Source: Nostoc sp. FACHB-152 (GTDB lineage: Bacteria > Cyanobacteriota > Cyanobacteriia > Cyanobacteriales > Nostocaceae). From it: a stretch of DNA of 64,000 nucleotides. The DNA is taken from the NCBI RefSeq assembly GCF_014697475.1, contig NZ_JACJRV010000016.1, forward strand, positions 1-64,000, written 5' to 3'. The notes beneath the pieces were generated by a model, which made no database searches, was not told where the DNA came from, and saw nothing but the letters and a program-made list of their open reading frames with translations. The position numbers and the translations under genes were made by a program. Below are positions 44,680 through 53,684 of the stretch, piece by piece (position 1 is the first letter of the stretch; each line of letters opens with the position of its first letter).

Positions 44680-45648
44680 ATGACTAAAACCACCCATAGG
44701 GTAGATGATTTAGGAATTCAATTGCCAATTTCTCAAACTGCTCGTAACATTGCTCAACAGTTTGCCAATCAACAACCTACTTCTGCCAAAGCCGAACAAG
44801 TCCGCTTAAATACATTAGCTGTGTTGGTAGTAAATGATTACTTGCAAATGATGGAAATTCCCACTAATCTCAATGCCAGCGATAGTTGGAATCCCATCAT
44901 GCAGTTGTGTGCCAATGTAGCCGACTTAGAAATCCCATCAGTTGGTCGGTTAGAGTGTCGTCCTGTACAATTGCACGCACAAGGATGTTTAATGCCACCA
45001 GAAACTTGGGAAGAGCGAGTTGGTTATGTGGTGGTGCAAATTGATGAATCACTGCAAGAAGCAAATATATTAGGTTTTATTCGCACTGTGGATGCTGAAA
45101 TATTACGTTTAAATCAATTGCAACCTATAGAAGCATTAATTGACTGCATCGCCCAATTAAAAACATCTCCAGTTCAACCATTGGTAAATTTAAGCCAATG
45201 GTTTATTAATCAGTTTGAGTCCGGTTGGCAAACAGTAGAATCCTTATGGGACTTACTAGACTCTACGCCCGTTTATGCGTTTCGCGGTGGCGTAACTACA
45301 GACGAAACATCACCTCATCAGTCACAAATACCTACGAAACGAGCAAAGCTAATTGATTTGGGTATTCAAATAGCTAATCATCCCGTAATGCTGATTGTAG
45401 AAATTAGCTCGGAAACAAATAATAAAACCAGTATCCGTTTACAATTACATCCTATAGGTAATCAGATTTATTTGCCAGAGGCAGTCAAACTCACGGTATT
45501 AGATGAGTCGGGAGAGGTATTTTTAGAAGCTCAAGCTAGAAGCGCAGACAACTATATACAGTTGCAACTTCGTGGTGACCTTCAAGAAAAGTTTAGCGTG
45601 CAAATCTCTTTAGGGGATATGAGTTTTACAGAACATTTTATTATTTAA
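44680..45648 (+). CDS. DUF1822 protein
   Basis: A 322-residue soluble protein found only in cyanobacteria as far as I know. The N-terminal half has LNTLAVLVVNDYLQMMEI and VGRLECRPV, typical of DUF1822; the C-terminal third is beta-rich (SIRLQLHPIGNQIYLPEAVK). Function unknown. It precedes the CHAT/CHASE2 gene by 98 bases on the same strand; this pair plus DUF928 is a recurring cyanobacterial gene group, so it may be a regulator, chaperone or substrate of the CHAT protein. Confidence 0.83.
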   Translation: MTKTTHRVDDLGIQLPISQTARNIAQQFANQQPTSAKAEQVRLNTLAVLVVNDYLQMMEIPTNLNASDSWNPIMQLCANVADLEIPSVGRLECRPVQLHAQGCLMPPETWEERVGYVVVQIDESLQEANILGFIRTVDAEILRLNQLQPIEALIDCIAQLKTSPVQPLVNLSQWFINQFESGWQTVESLWDLLDSTPVYAFRGGVTTDETSPHQSQIPTKRAKLIDLGIQIANHPVMLIVEISSETNNKTSIRLQLHPIGNQIYLPEAVKLTVLDESGEVFLEAQARSADNYIQLQLRGDLQEKFSVQISLGDMSFTEHFII

Positions 45649-45746
45649 AAAGGCAGGAGGCAGAATAATTTTAGATTTTGGATAGTTGATTACTTCAAGC
45701 TTGTAAATGACGAATCACAAATGATAAATAACAAATAACGACAGTC

Positions 45747-48080
45747 ATGACGAAGTTAGTGGTTTTGAAATTCGGAGATGGTAATTTCAACCAAGGGTTT
45801 GCTGTGACTCTTCAGATTGGTGAAGAAGGCGATCGCCCTGACTCCGAAATTACAGGTAGACTGTCACCATGCCCAGAAATGCCGCTTTACTACTCCAGGT
45901 GGCAATTTAGCTATCTCCAATTAGGGAAGACTTACCGCTTAGATGCGGAAAAAATTCAAGTAACAAATGTATCTATTAGCCAAAGTTGTCAAGATTTAGC
46001 CCATGCCTTAGGCGCTCGGTTTAACTCTTGGTTACGAGCAGAAGAGTTTCGTCTGTTAAGAGAAAAATGGCTAGAAAAATTACTGCCTACAGACGAAATA
46101 AGGGTAGTTTTGCAAACAGATAATAGTCAAATACAGAGATTACCTTGGCATTTGTGGGAAATATTTGAACGCTATTCTAAAGCAGAAATTGCGATCGCTT
46201 CACCAACATATGATCGGATTCTGCAACCACGCACCCAAAACCCAAAAGTCAAAATTTTAGCGATTGTTGGCAATAGTCAAGGAATTGATACCCAGGCAGA
46301 CCAAACTATTTTGCAACAGTGTCCCAATGCTGATGTCACCTTTTTAGTAGAACCAACAAGGCAAGAATTAAATGATTTTCTTTGGGGAAAAAACTGGGAT
46401 ATTATATTTTTCGCTGGACACAGTTCTAGCCTGGGAAATGATGCTACAGGGCTGATTTATTTAAATAAAACTGATAGTCTCAGCATTAATGAGTTAAGAT
46501 ACGCCCTCAAGCAAGCAATTGAGAGGGGTTTACATCTAGCAATTTTCAACTCCTGTGATGGTTTAGGACTGGCACGAGAATTGGCAGATTTACACATTCC
46601 CCAAATGGTAATTATGCGCGAACCTGTTCCTGACCAGGTAGCCCAAGAGTTTTTAAAGTATTTTTTAATTAGTTTTGCCAGAGGCGAACCTTTATATCAA
46701 GCAGTACGCCAAGGGCGGGAACGCTTACAAGGCTTAGAAGATAAATTTCCCTGCGCTACGTGGCTACCAGTAATTTTTCAAAATCCCGCACAGACACCAT
46801 TGACTTGGCAGGAACTAGTATTTACAGCCCAGCCAGAAATTCCGAGTTCACCTCCACCCTCTAAATTAGGATGGAAGTCAGGTTTATTATCTAGTCTGGC
46901 GACGACCGCCGTAATTTGTACGTTGCGGTTTTTGGGAGTATTTCAAGGTGTAGAATTGCTAGCATTCGACCAAATGATGCGATCGCGTCCTGATGAAGGC
47001 CCTGATCCTCGACTGCTAATAGTCACAATTGATGATGCTGATTTAGTCGCCCAACGTCGCAACGGTGAAATTTTAAAGGGAACTTCTCTGTCTGACAAAT
47101 CACTCAATGCCCTACTAACCAAATTACAACAACATCAACCGCGAGCGATCGGGTTAGATATTTATCGTGATTTTCCGGCTGAACAAGCAAATTTAATTGG
47201 GCGACTGCAAAAAACAGATAACTTAATTGGCGTGTGTAAGGGAAGTGATGCTACAGCCAATATTAAAGGCATTGAACCACCACCAGAAATTCCCCAACAA
47301 CGCCTAGGTTTTAGTGACTTTATTCATGATGCTGATAATGTGGTGCGTCGCCATCTGATGTTTATGACTCCAGAGACGGCATCTTTATGTCCGGCTGAAT
47401 ATGCTTTCAGTACCCAATTAGCATTCCGCTATCTTTTACCTTTGGGAATTGAGCCAAAATTTACTCCTCAACGGCAGTTAAAGTTAGGTAAGGTTATTTT
47501 TCCCCGTTTATCATCTCGTAGCGGTGCATATCAAAAAATTGATGCCAATGGTGGGCAAACCTTACTTAACTACCGCGCCTCGAACATGATTGCCGAAAAG
47601 GTGACACTCACCCAATTTTTATCTAGTCCGGTTAACGCCAATGCCATCAAAGACAGAATTGTGTTGATTGGTGTGACAGCGAGAGGTGATTTTCCCGACT
47701 ACTGGGCGACTCCCTATGGCAAAACCTTAGAAACCCAAATGCCCGGAGTGCTAGTACAAGCGCAAATGATCAGTCAAATTCTGAGTGCTGTCTTAGATGG
47801 GCGGCCGTTACTTACAGTTTGGTCGCCTGGGGTGGAAATCATTTGGATTTGGGCTTGGTCACTCTTAGGGGGAATTTTGGCTTGGAGGTGGCGATCGCTG
47901 CCAATATTATTATTGGTAGTATGTATTACTAGTAGTGTGTTGTATTTACTGTGCTTGAGTCTGTTAATTGGGGGTGTATGGGTGGCTTTCGTCCCATCAG
48001 CTTTGGCGTTAGTAGGGACAGTGAGTATCATTTCCATCCAACATAAAACTTTTTACAAAAGTCACAAAATAAATAATTAA
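45747..48080 (+). CDS. CHAT protease-like domain fused to a CHASE2 membrane sensor
   Basis: Residues 1-360 are a CHAT domain, the caspase-like family that includes separase-like bacterial proteases. The expected dyad is present: His225 in FFAGHSSS and Cys270 in IFNSCDG. A Pro-rich linker and a hydrophobic segment (SGLLSSLATTAVICTLRF) follow at about 375-395. A CHASE2 sensor domain occupies about 400-690 (LLAFDQMMRSRPD, LIVTIDDADL, IGLDIYRDF, KDRIVLIGVTA), and three C-terminal membrane helices (IIWIWAWSLLGGILAWRW onward) end the protein. CHASE2 normally faces the periplasm and signals to kinases or cyclases; here the only cytoplasmic effector is the CHAT domain. Stimulus and substrate are unknown. 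Confidence 0.88.
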   Translation: MTKLVVLKFGDGNFNQGFAVTLQIGEEGDRPDSEITGRLSPCPEMPLYYSRWQFSYLQLGKTYRLDAEKIQVTNVSISQSCQDLAHALGARFNSWLRAEEFRLLREKWLEKLLPTDEIRVVLQTDNSQIQRLPWHLWEIFERYSKAEIAIASPTYDRILQPRTQNPKVKILAIVGNSQGIDTQADQTILQQCPNADVTFLVEPTRQELNDFLWGKNWDIIFFAGHSSSLGNDATGLIYLNKTDSLSINELRYALKQAIERGLHLAIFNSCDGLGLARELADLHIPQMVIMREPVPDQVAQEFLKYFLISFARGEPLYQAVRQGRERLQGLEDKFPCATWLPVIFQNPAQTPLTWQELVFTAQPEIPSSPPPSKLGWKSGLLSSLATTAVICTLRFLGVFQGVELLAFDQMMRSRPDEGPDPRLLIVTIDDADLVAQRRNGEILKGTSLSDKSLNALLTKLQQHQPRAIGLDIYRDFPAEQANLIGRLQKTDNLIGVCKGSDATANIKGIEPPPEIPQQRLGFSDFIHDADNVVRRHLMFMTPETASLCPAEYAFSTQLAFRYLLPLGIEPKFTPQRQLKLGKVIFPRLSSRSGAYQKIDANGGQTLLNYRASNMIAEKVTLTQFLSSPVNANAIKDRIVLIGVTARGDFPDYWATPYGKTLETQMPGVLVQAQMISQILSAVLDGRPLLTVWSPGVEIIWIWAWSLLGGILAWRWRSLPILLLVVCITSSVLYLLCLSLLIGGVWVAFVPSALALVGTVSIISIQHKTFYKSHKINN

Positions 48081-48141
48081 CTATTTATATAAGCAGATAA
48101 AATTCACCGTTTAGTCTTAGACATACTGGAGTTTACAACTA

Positions 48142-48900
48142 ATGAAACTGTATTTAAGATTAGCGTTGGGCTTCACAGTTTTCTTGGCTAGCCAGATGGC
48201 AATAGCAACACCAGTACCAACCCCGAAAAAGTCGCGCCAAAAAGTCAGCTTTAACCCACCTTTACCCCCTAAAGAACCTGCTCCTGGCGGTCGGATAGTG
48301 GGTGGTGCCAAACGTGGTTCCTGTCCGCAAGTCCAAACTGAATTGACGGCCTTAGTACCCTTTAATCAAGAACGCCCCACTGTGACTAATGTCTGGGGGT
48401 TAACGACAGCAGCACACCCAACATTTTGGTTTTATGTGCCGTACTCCCAAGATTTTCCTTATCCGGTTGAGTTTGTGCTAGAAGATGAGAACGCAAACCC
48501 AATTTATCAAAAAGCGATCGCTCTCCCTAAGCAACCAGGTATCATTAACATCTCTCTACCTGCTGATACTGCTTCACTAGCTGTAGAGCAACAATACCGT
48601 TGGTTTTTTAATGTCTATTGTGACAAAGATAAAAAATCTCCGCCTGTATATGTTGAAGGCGTAGTAAAACGAGTTAATCTTGATCCTGCGATCGCTCAAC
48701 AACTACAAAAAGCAACATTGCAACAACAGTTTGCCATCTATGCCGAACATGGTATTTGGCACGAAGCCATAACAACACTAGCGCAAATGCGGCAGCAAAG
48801 CCCCAAAGACCCAACCCTAGAAACACAGTGGCAAGATTTATTAGCCAGCATCCGCTTGAGTAATGTGGCAAAAGAACCAATTTTGTCGGTGAAGCCTTGA
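48142..48900 (+). CDS. Exported DUF928 protein
   Basis: A signal peptide (LALGFTVFLASQMAIATPVP) precedes a Pro/Lys-rich linker and the DUF928 domain: GGRIVGGAKRGSCP at residue 50, LTALVPFNQ, TTAAHPTFWFYVPY and YRWFFNVYCDKDKK. The C-terminal helix region (about 190-235) is an added feature. DUF928 proteins are cyanobacterial and uncharacterised. The gene follows the CHAT/CHASE2 gene by 62 bases, and its periplasmic location makes it a candidate ligand or partner of the CHASE2 sensor (inference). Confidence 0.85.
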   Translation: MKLYLRLALGFTVFLASQMAIATPVPTPKKSRQKVSFNPPLPPKEPAPGGRIVGGAKRGSCPQVQTELTALVPFNQERPTVTNVWGLTTAAHPTFWFYVPYSQDFPYPVEFVLEDENANPIYQKAIALPKQPGIINISLPADTASLAVEQQYRWFFNVYCDKDKKSPPVYVEGVVKRVNLDPAIAQQLQKATLQQQFAIYAEHGIWHEAITTLAQMRQQSPKDPTLETQWQDLLASIRLSNVAKEPILSVKP

Positions 48901-49001
48901 AAATTTCAGTAAGGATGCGCCAACTTCTCTTGGCGGTGTAAATAATAAGGAGTCAAAGGAAGGTTTTCTTCCTATTTTCATTATGAAAATCACACTTACT
49001 C

Positions 49002-49039
49002 AGATCCCAGACTTTTTAGAGAAGTCTGGGATCTTTTTG
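49002..49039 (+). terminator. Rho-independent terminator after the DUF928 gene
   Basis: AGATCCCAGACT pairs perfectly with AGTCTGGGATCT, followed by TTTTTG. It closes the DUF1822-CHAT/CHASE2-DUF928 cluster and is a relative of the hairpin at 1560-1592. Confidence 0.8.
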
Positions 49040-49187
49040 TTCACAGCTTAACCTATACAAAAATTACAAAAAAAGACAAAATCCTTAAGAATTGACCTTT
49101 TAATTTTTAATCTTTGATATTTTCAATTTGGGCTTGAGAATTTTTTGAATCTCAATAGCCAGTTCAAATATCAAAGCAGAGTGTTAC

Positions 49188-50150
49188 ATGAGCGAAATAA
49201 AAATCAAAGAAATCGCACCTAACTTATTTCCCAAAGGAGATTACATTTCGCCAGGATTGTCTACTATTAAGCCTGATTCATGTTTTCCTAATATGATTTT
49301 AGGAAATAAGTATGATACTTTTTGGCTTTATCTGCGAAGAGATATTCCGCATAACTGGTATGTAGATCAGCGACGCTCTGATGTTGGGTTTGTTAGCCGC
49401 GATGAAGCCCATATTCTTTACAACACTGCCTTAAAATTTCAAGGTAAAAAAGCTTTAGAAATAGGGTGTTGGATGGGTTGGTCAGCTTGTCATCTAGCTT
49501 TAGGAGGAGTAGAGCTAGATGTCATTGATCCGATGTTATCTGAACCATTATTTAATGAAAGTGTCACAGATTCACTGAAGCGGGCAGGTGTGAAAGATTC
49601 TGTGAATTTAATACCAGGATATAGCCCACAAACAGTAGAAGAGGTAGCCAATAAATTTAACCGAAAATGGTCATTGATATTTATAGATGGTCATCATGAA
49701 GCACCAGCACCACTTAATGATGCAATAATTTGCGAACAACTAGCCCAAGCAGATGCGTTAATTTTATTTCATGATTTGTCTTCTCCCGATGTCGGACAAG
49801 GATTGGATTATTTAAAAGCCAAAGGTTGGCACACAATGGTTTATCAAACTATGCAAATTATGGGAGTTGCATGGCGAGGAAATGTTGAGCCTGTGATGCA
49901 TCAGCCAGATACAACAATTGATTGGCGTTTACCTCCACATTTACAAAATTATGCTGTTAGTGGCGCAAATCAAACTGCAAAAAAAGATAAATTGGGAGCA
50001 ACGTTGAAAGCAGTTCAACCATATACCTTCCTCAGTGAAGCTCAGTTATTAATGCGGTATAGCCAAGTAAAACAAGTATATGACTACCTTTTTTGGCTAC
50101 CGAAAATGCTCTGGCAGACAACTTCTAGAAAGAAATTTTTTAATAGTTAA
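49188..50150 (+). CDS. SAM-dependent methyltransferase (class I type)
   Basis: ALEIGCWMGWSACHLALGGV is the SAM-binding glycine-rich loop, VELDVIDPM the acidic residue after strand 2, and LIFIDGHHEAPAPLNDA with FHDLSSPDVGQGLDYLK matches the Methyltransf_24 group, often found with glycan or polyketide genes. The 320 residues include a N-terminal region with TFWLYLRRDIPHNWYVD not seen in small methyltransferases. Convergent with the DevA-like gene; substrate unknown. Confidence 0.78.
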   Translation: MSEIKIKEIAPNLFPKGDYISPGLSTIKPDSCFPNMILGNKYDTFWLYLRRDIPHNWYVDQRRSDVGFVSRDEAHILYNTALKFQGKKALEIGCWMGWSACHLALGGVELDVIDPMLSEPLFNESVTDSLKRAGVKDSVNLIPGYSPQTVEEVANKFNRKWSLIFIDGHHEAPAPLNDAIICEQLAQADALILFHDLSSPDVGQGLDYLKAKGWHTMVYQTMQIMGVAWRGNVEPVMHQPDTTIDWRLPPHLQNYAVSGANQTAKKDKLGATLKAVQPYTFLSEAQLLMRYSQVKQVYDYLFWLPKMLWQTTSRKKFFNS

Positions 50151-50160
50151 ACAACAGCTA

Positions 50161-51393
50161 TTATTCATTATCTTTGAGTTGATTTGATAGCTGATTAACT
50201 AACTCACTCAACACATCGATTTTAGTCCTTGAGGTTTGTCTACAGTAATCCTCAAGGATTTGTAATTCTTGGTTGGCAAGGGGAAGTTGTTGATACACAT
50301 TAGGACGATTTTTTGCTTCCCTTTGCTCAATTTTCATGGCTTCATAATTTAAAAGTGCAGAAGTCATTTCAGAATTGAGCATCATGTTCTGAAAAGCTGT
50401 ACGGTCAAAAGCTATAACTTTTATTGTTGTGCCATTTGCTGCCCTTACTGTTGCTGTTCTTTTAGCTTGGTGAAGTAACCCTACTTCACCAAAATGGCTA
50501 TTTGCCCCCAATGTTTTTAATAATTTTGGTTCTGAGTCTGGATCTTCTAAAATTATTTCTACTTCACCTTCCATTACAATATAGAATTTATCAGCTACAT
50601 CACCTTGGCGGAACACAATTTCACCGGGTTGGAAAGTCAACATTTTTATTTGGGGAATTACCTCAGTCAATTGGTTATCCGATAAGGTTGGTAGGGCAAC
50701 AGATAGCCGACCTTGATAGTCTAAATCTAGTTGACCATCTTCCATACGAACAATGCGATTGGTAATATCAAAAATCCGGCTGTCATGCGTGACGATTAAA
50801 ACAGCACTTCCTTGTTCTTTTGCTAGTGCGGTCATTAGTTCTACGACTTCTCGCCCCGTTTGTCTATCTAAAGCTGATGTAGGTTCATCTGCCAAAATTA
50901 AAGGCGGGCGGTGGACAAGAGCGCGGGCGATCGCTACTCTTTGTTTTTGCCCACCAGAAAGATCCCTAGGATAAGCATTTAAGTGCTTTCCCATACCTAC
51001 TGCTTGCAATATTTCCGTACTTTTGCGTTTTGCATCCCCTGGTGTGAAATCTTTCTGTAGTTCTAGAGACAGCATCACATTCTGAAGCACAGTCATAAAA
51101 TCCAGCAAATTGAAATGCTGAAAAACATAACCAATGCGTTGCCTTAGCTTCATTCTCTCGATTTCGCTAGCACCATTTAATTCATAATCTAATACTTTCA
51201 GGCTACCCTCTTGCACAGAACGCAGACAGCCAATTAAAGTTAAAAGTGTCGTCTTTCCTGAACCAGAAGCTCCAGTTAAAATTACAACTTCTTTGGTATG
51301 AATCTCTAGATTGACTCCAAATAAAATTTGTTTTTTTCTGCCACCTTCTTGATAATAATGATTAAGTTCTTTAATGCAAATAACCGGATTCAT
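50161..51393 (-). CDS. devA: DevA-type ABC exporter ATPase fused to cyclic-nucleotide-binding domain
   Basis: Residues 1-230 form a complete MacB/DevA-type ATPase: GASGSGKTT (Walker A), LSGGQKQRVAIARAL (signature), LILADEPTSALD (Walker B), VTHDSR (H-loop). From about 245 a cNMP-binding domain follows (FQPGEIVFRQGDVADKFYIV, EGEVEIIL, HFGEVGLLHQAKRTATVRA); FGE and the Arg of RTATVRA are the ligand-contact positions. DevA proteins are normally about 240 residues, so the extra 170 suggest control by cAMP/cGMP or another ligand. The C-terminal helices may mediate pairing. It lies 26 bases behind devC. Confidence 0.87.
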   Translation of the reverse strand: MNPVICIKELNHYYQEGGRKKQILFGVNLEIHTKEVVILTGASGSGKTTLLTLIGCLRSVQEGSLKVLDYELNGASEIERMKLRQRIGYVFQHFNLLDFMTVLQNVMLSLELQKDFTPGDAKRKSTEILQAVGMGKHLNAYPRDLSGGQKQRVAIARALVHRPPLILADEPTSALDRQTGREVVELMTALAKEQGSAVLIVTHDSRIFDITNRIVRMEDGQLDLDYQGRLSVALPTLSDNQLTEVIPQIKMLTFQPGEIVFRQGDVADKFYIVMEGEVEIILEDPDSEPKLLKTLGANSHFGEVGLLHQAKRTATVRAANGTTIKVIAFDRTAFQNMMLNSEMTSALLNYEAMKIEQREAKNRPNVYQQLPLANQELQILEDYCRQTSRTKIDVLSELVNQLSNQLKDNE

Positions 51394-51419
51394 AAATTGT
51401 CTAAAAGTTATTAATTAAT

Positions 51420-52628
51420 CTATTTAAAAATTTCTACTGGGTCTGCATCTTTAACCTTAAATAAAGAAAGCCCTGCCGATATTAGGCAAATTAGACTTAC
51501 TAATGATAGAACAAATAACGCTACACCTACAGACATTTGAATAAATATCTTGGTTACATTAAGTAGATAATCATAAGCGAGGTAAGATAGGATTATACCT
51601 GGGATATATCCAGCAATTACTAAAATAATTGCTTCTTGTATAACTACACTAACCAAAGATTTTTGGCTAAAGCCTAAAGCTTTTAGAGTTGCATAATTAC
51701 CAAGATTGTGTGTTACTTTTACATACAAAATTTGATATAAAATAAAAATGCTAATCACAACAGCCATAATTAAAATAAACCGAAAGATAAAACCCATCGG
51801 TGAATTATTTTCATGAAATATTTTTTCTCGTTGGATTAATTCGGTTTTCGAGAATATTTTAATAGTTGTAGGTAAATAACTCCTTAATTGTTTAACAGTT
51901 TGTTCTATATTTGCGTCAGATTTAAACTCTGGCTTTAATTTAATCAAGCCAACATCTATTTTTGTCTCGTCACGTCCAAATAATTCACTAAAAGTTGTTG
52001 AACTGGTAATAAAACTAGCATCATAAGCATTATTAACACCTAATTCAAAAAGTCCGACAACCCTAAGTTCTCTCAATGAGCTACTATTTCCTACTTGAAT
52101 CTCTGCTGAAGACTCTCCTTTTGCCTTAACGTTGGCAATAATAGAAGAAAATTCATTTCTCGCATTTTTGTCAAATAAAGCAAATTTTTGCTTATTGAGT
52201 TTTTGCAGGTTTGCCTCTACTCCTGGCAAACTAAGTGTTGGCACATTTAAAGAAATGCCCATAACGTTAACTCTAATGCGATAAACAGAGTTGTTTTTGT
52301 CGTACCATTGAGTTGAAGTAATGTAAAGTGGCGCAACAGATTTAACTTGCTTGAGTGCTAGTGTTTGATATAAAGGTCTTGAAGAAAAAGTTACTGGTTG
52401 CAATGCAGTCGAAGAAAGAGAGCTAATTACAACAATATCTGCATCAAAGTTTAACGGTAATTGTAACGCCCCTTCTAAAAATGCATTTCTCAGCCCTACC
52501 TGCATAAATAGCAGAAATGTAATGCAAATAATACCAATAACTCCCGCAATAGTTTGATTGCGTTGATATCTCAACTGCAACAAAGCAATAGGAATTTTTC
52601 GTAGTTCAATTAAATAACGTTGAATCAT
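51420..52628 (-). CDS. devC: DevC-type ABC exporter permease (FtsX-like)
   Basis: 402 residues with an N-terminal membrane helix (IAGVIGIICITFLLFMQVGL), a large periplasmic domain (about 45-270) and three C-terminal helices (FIFRFILIMAVVISIFILYQ; VSVVIQEAIILVIAGYIPGI; VALFVLSLVSLICLISAGLS). This is the MacB/FtsX plan of DevC. Upstream ILYVKVTHNLGNYATLKALG is a signature of the type. The expected neighbour devB is 1057 bases away, beyond two opposite-strand genes. Confidence 0.87.
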   Translation of the reverse strand: MIQRYLIELRKIPIALLQLRYQRNQTIAGVIGIICITFLLFMQVGLRNAFLEGALQLPLNFDADIVVISSLSSTALQPVTFSSRPLYQTLALKQVKSVAPLYITSTQWYDKNNSVYRIRVNVMGISLNVPTLSLPGVEANLQKLNKQKFALFDKNARNEFSSIIANVKAKGESSAEIQVGNSSSLRELRVVGLFELGVNNAYDASFITSSTTFSELFGRDETKIDVGLIKLKPEFKSDANIEQTVKQLRSYLPTTIKIFSKTELIQREKIFHENNSPMGFIFRFILIMAVVISIFILYQILYVKVTHNLGNYATLKALGFSQKSLVSVVIQEAIILVIAGYIPGIILSYLAYDYLLNVTKIFIQMSVGVALFVLSLVSLICLISAGLSLFKVKDADPVEIFK

Positions 52629-52899
52629 GAGCTAAAAACTCAACATAAGAAACCCAGCCTTCAGATGGACAGGCTTTTATCTCAAACAGCTTAACTCAAA
52701 CTCAAGTGAAAAAAACTAGTGATATACTCATTAAATTTTATGGGAGCTAAAAATCTGTAATGCTTTTTTGACAAGACTTACAGCAATCAAAGTTTGAATA
52801 CCTATTGACAATTAAAAGGCATTACGTACAATAATACGTATACACCTAACTCATCTCATTAAATTTATTAAATCGGCGTTTCCAGAAAACGTACAGATC

Positions 52900-53394
52900 A
52901 TGTCTCTTACAATTTTTAGCAATGCTTACTCAGATGAACTAATTACAGCCACTGAGTTAAATCGTCAACCTGGGCGAATTCTAGACAAAGCCTGTGAACG
53001 CCCAGTAACAATTACTCGCAATGATCAATCCTTTGCACTGATGCGTCGTGAAGATGCAGCTTACCTTGTTAAGGGAATAACACAAAGTAAAGCTGTTATT
53101 GAAATGTTATCCGTCGCTTTCAGTTTGCGGTTAGGAAAAGAAATCGGTTCTGAGCATCCTTATGGATGGCTGAGAGTGTTTGAAGCGGATGATATTCAAG
53201 ATTTGATTAAAGAGGTTACTGAAGCTTTTCGTTTAACTGATGTCTCTGACAATGCATGGGATTTGATTGATGCAATAATCCATGAATGGCATGAAAGTGC
53301 CATTGCGATCTCTAGCCCTGAACTGGCGGCAGCTTTTAGTGCCGAAACTGATGAAGTGCCTTTAACCAAACCATCTACTCACGGTGCTGTGTAA
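52900..53394 (+). CDS. Phd-type antitoxin
   Basis: A 164-residue protein whose first 60 residues match the Phd/YefM fold: ITATELNRQPGRILDKACE followed by PVTITRNDQSFALMRREDA. Phd proteins bind DNA with this part and neutralise toxin with the C-terminal part, here longer than usual (about 100 residues, acidic). It is transcribed opposite to the dev genes. The following frame encodes what remains of its toxin. Confidence 0.8.
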   Translation: MSLTIFSNAYSDELITATELNRQPGRILDKACERPVTITRNDQSFALMRREDAAYLVKGITQSKAVIEMLSVAFSLRLGKEIGSEHPYGWLRVFEADDIQDLIKEVTEAFRLTDVSDNAWDLIDAIIHEWHESAIAISSPELAAAFSAETDEVPLTKPSTHGAV

Positions 53395-53401
53395 AGCGTG
53401 T

Positions 53402-53617
53402 ATGTCAGACAACCAACAAGAAGATGCAATAGTAGAGAATGTGGAGCCGCCAGAAGTTAAACTGACGGCTCCTGCATTATCTGAAACAGAAAGCACTTGG
53501 TTAGTGGTAGCTAAAAATCGCCGGGTTAATCGGGACTGGGAAGGCTTAATGCAACGCCATCCAGAAAACTCTTGTCGTTGCTATAAGGATTTATGTACTG
53601 CACCTATAGAAAAATAA
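53402..53617 (+). pseudogene. Truncated RelE/ParE-like toxin
   Basis: From ATG 53402 (an overlapping GTG at 53384 is possible) 71 residues can be read. TWLVVAKNRRVNRDWEGLMQ, then CRCYKDLCTAPIEK, corresponds to the N-terminal half of cyanobacterial toxins of about 120-150 residues, which go on with a PLKG...YEV...Y core. The frame stops after APIEK and no continuation is visible in any frame before devB. The toxin is therefore probably inactive, leaving an orphan antitoxin. Confidence 0.6.
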
Positions 53618-53684
53618 ATAACTAGATAACCGCTTATCTTTAAACCGAACTCAGGTTAATATACTCATCTTGTAAGCAGAAATT

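Larger units (their letters stand above)
52722..53668. repeat. 10-bp direct repeat flanking the toxin-antitoxin remnant
   Basis: ATATACTCAT occurs at 52722-52731 and again at 53659-53668, on either side of the two opposite-strand genes that separate devC and devB. It could mark the insertion of the block, but 10 bases of AT-rich sequence may match by chance. Confidence 0.35.
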
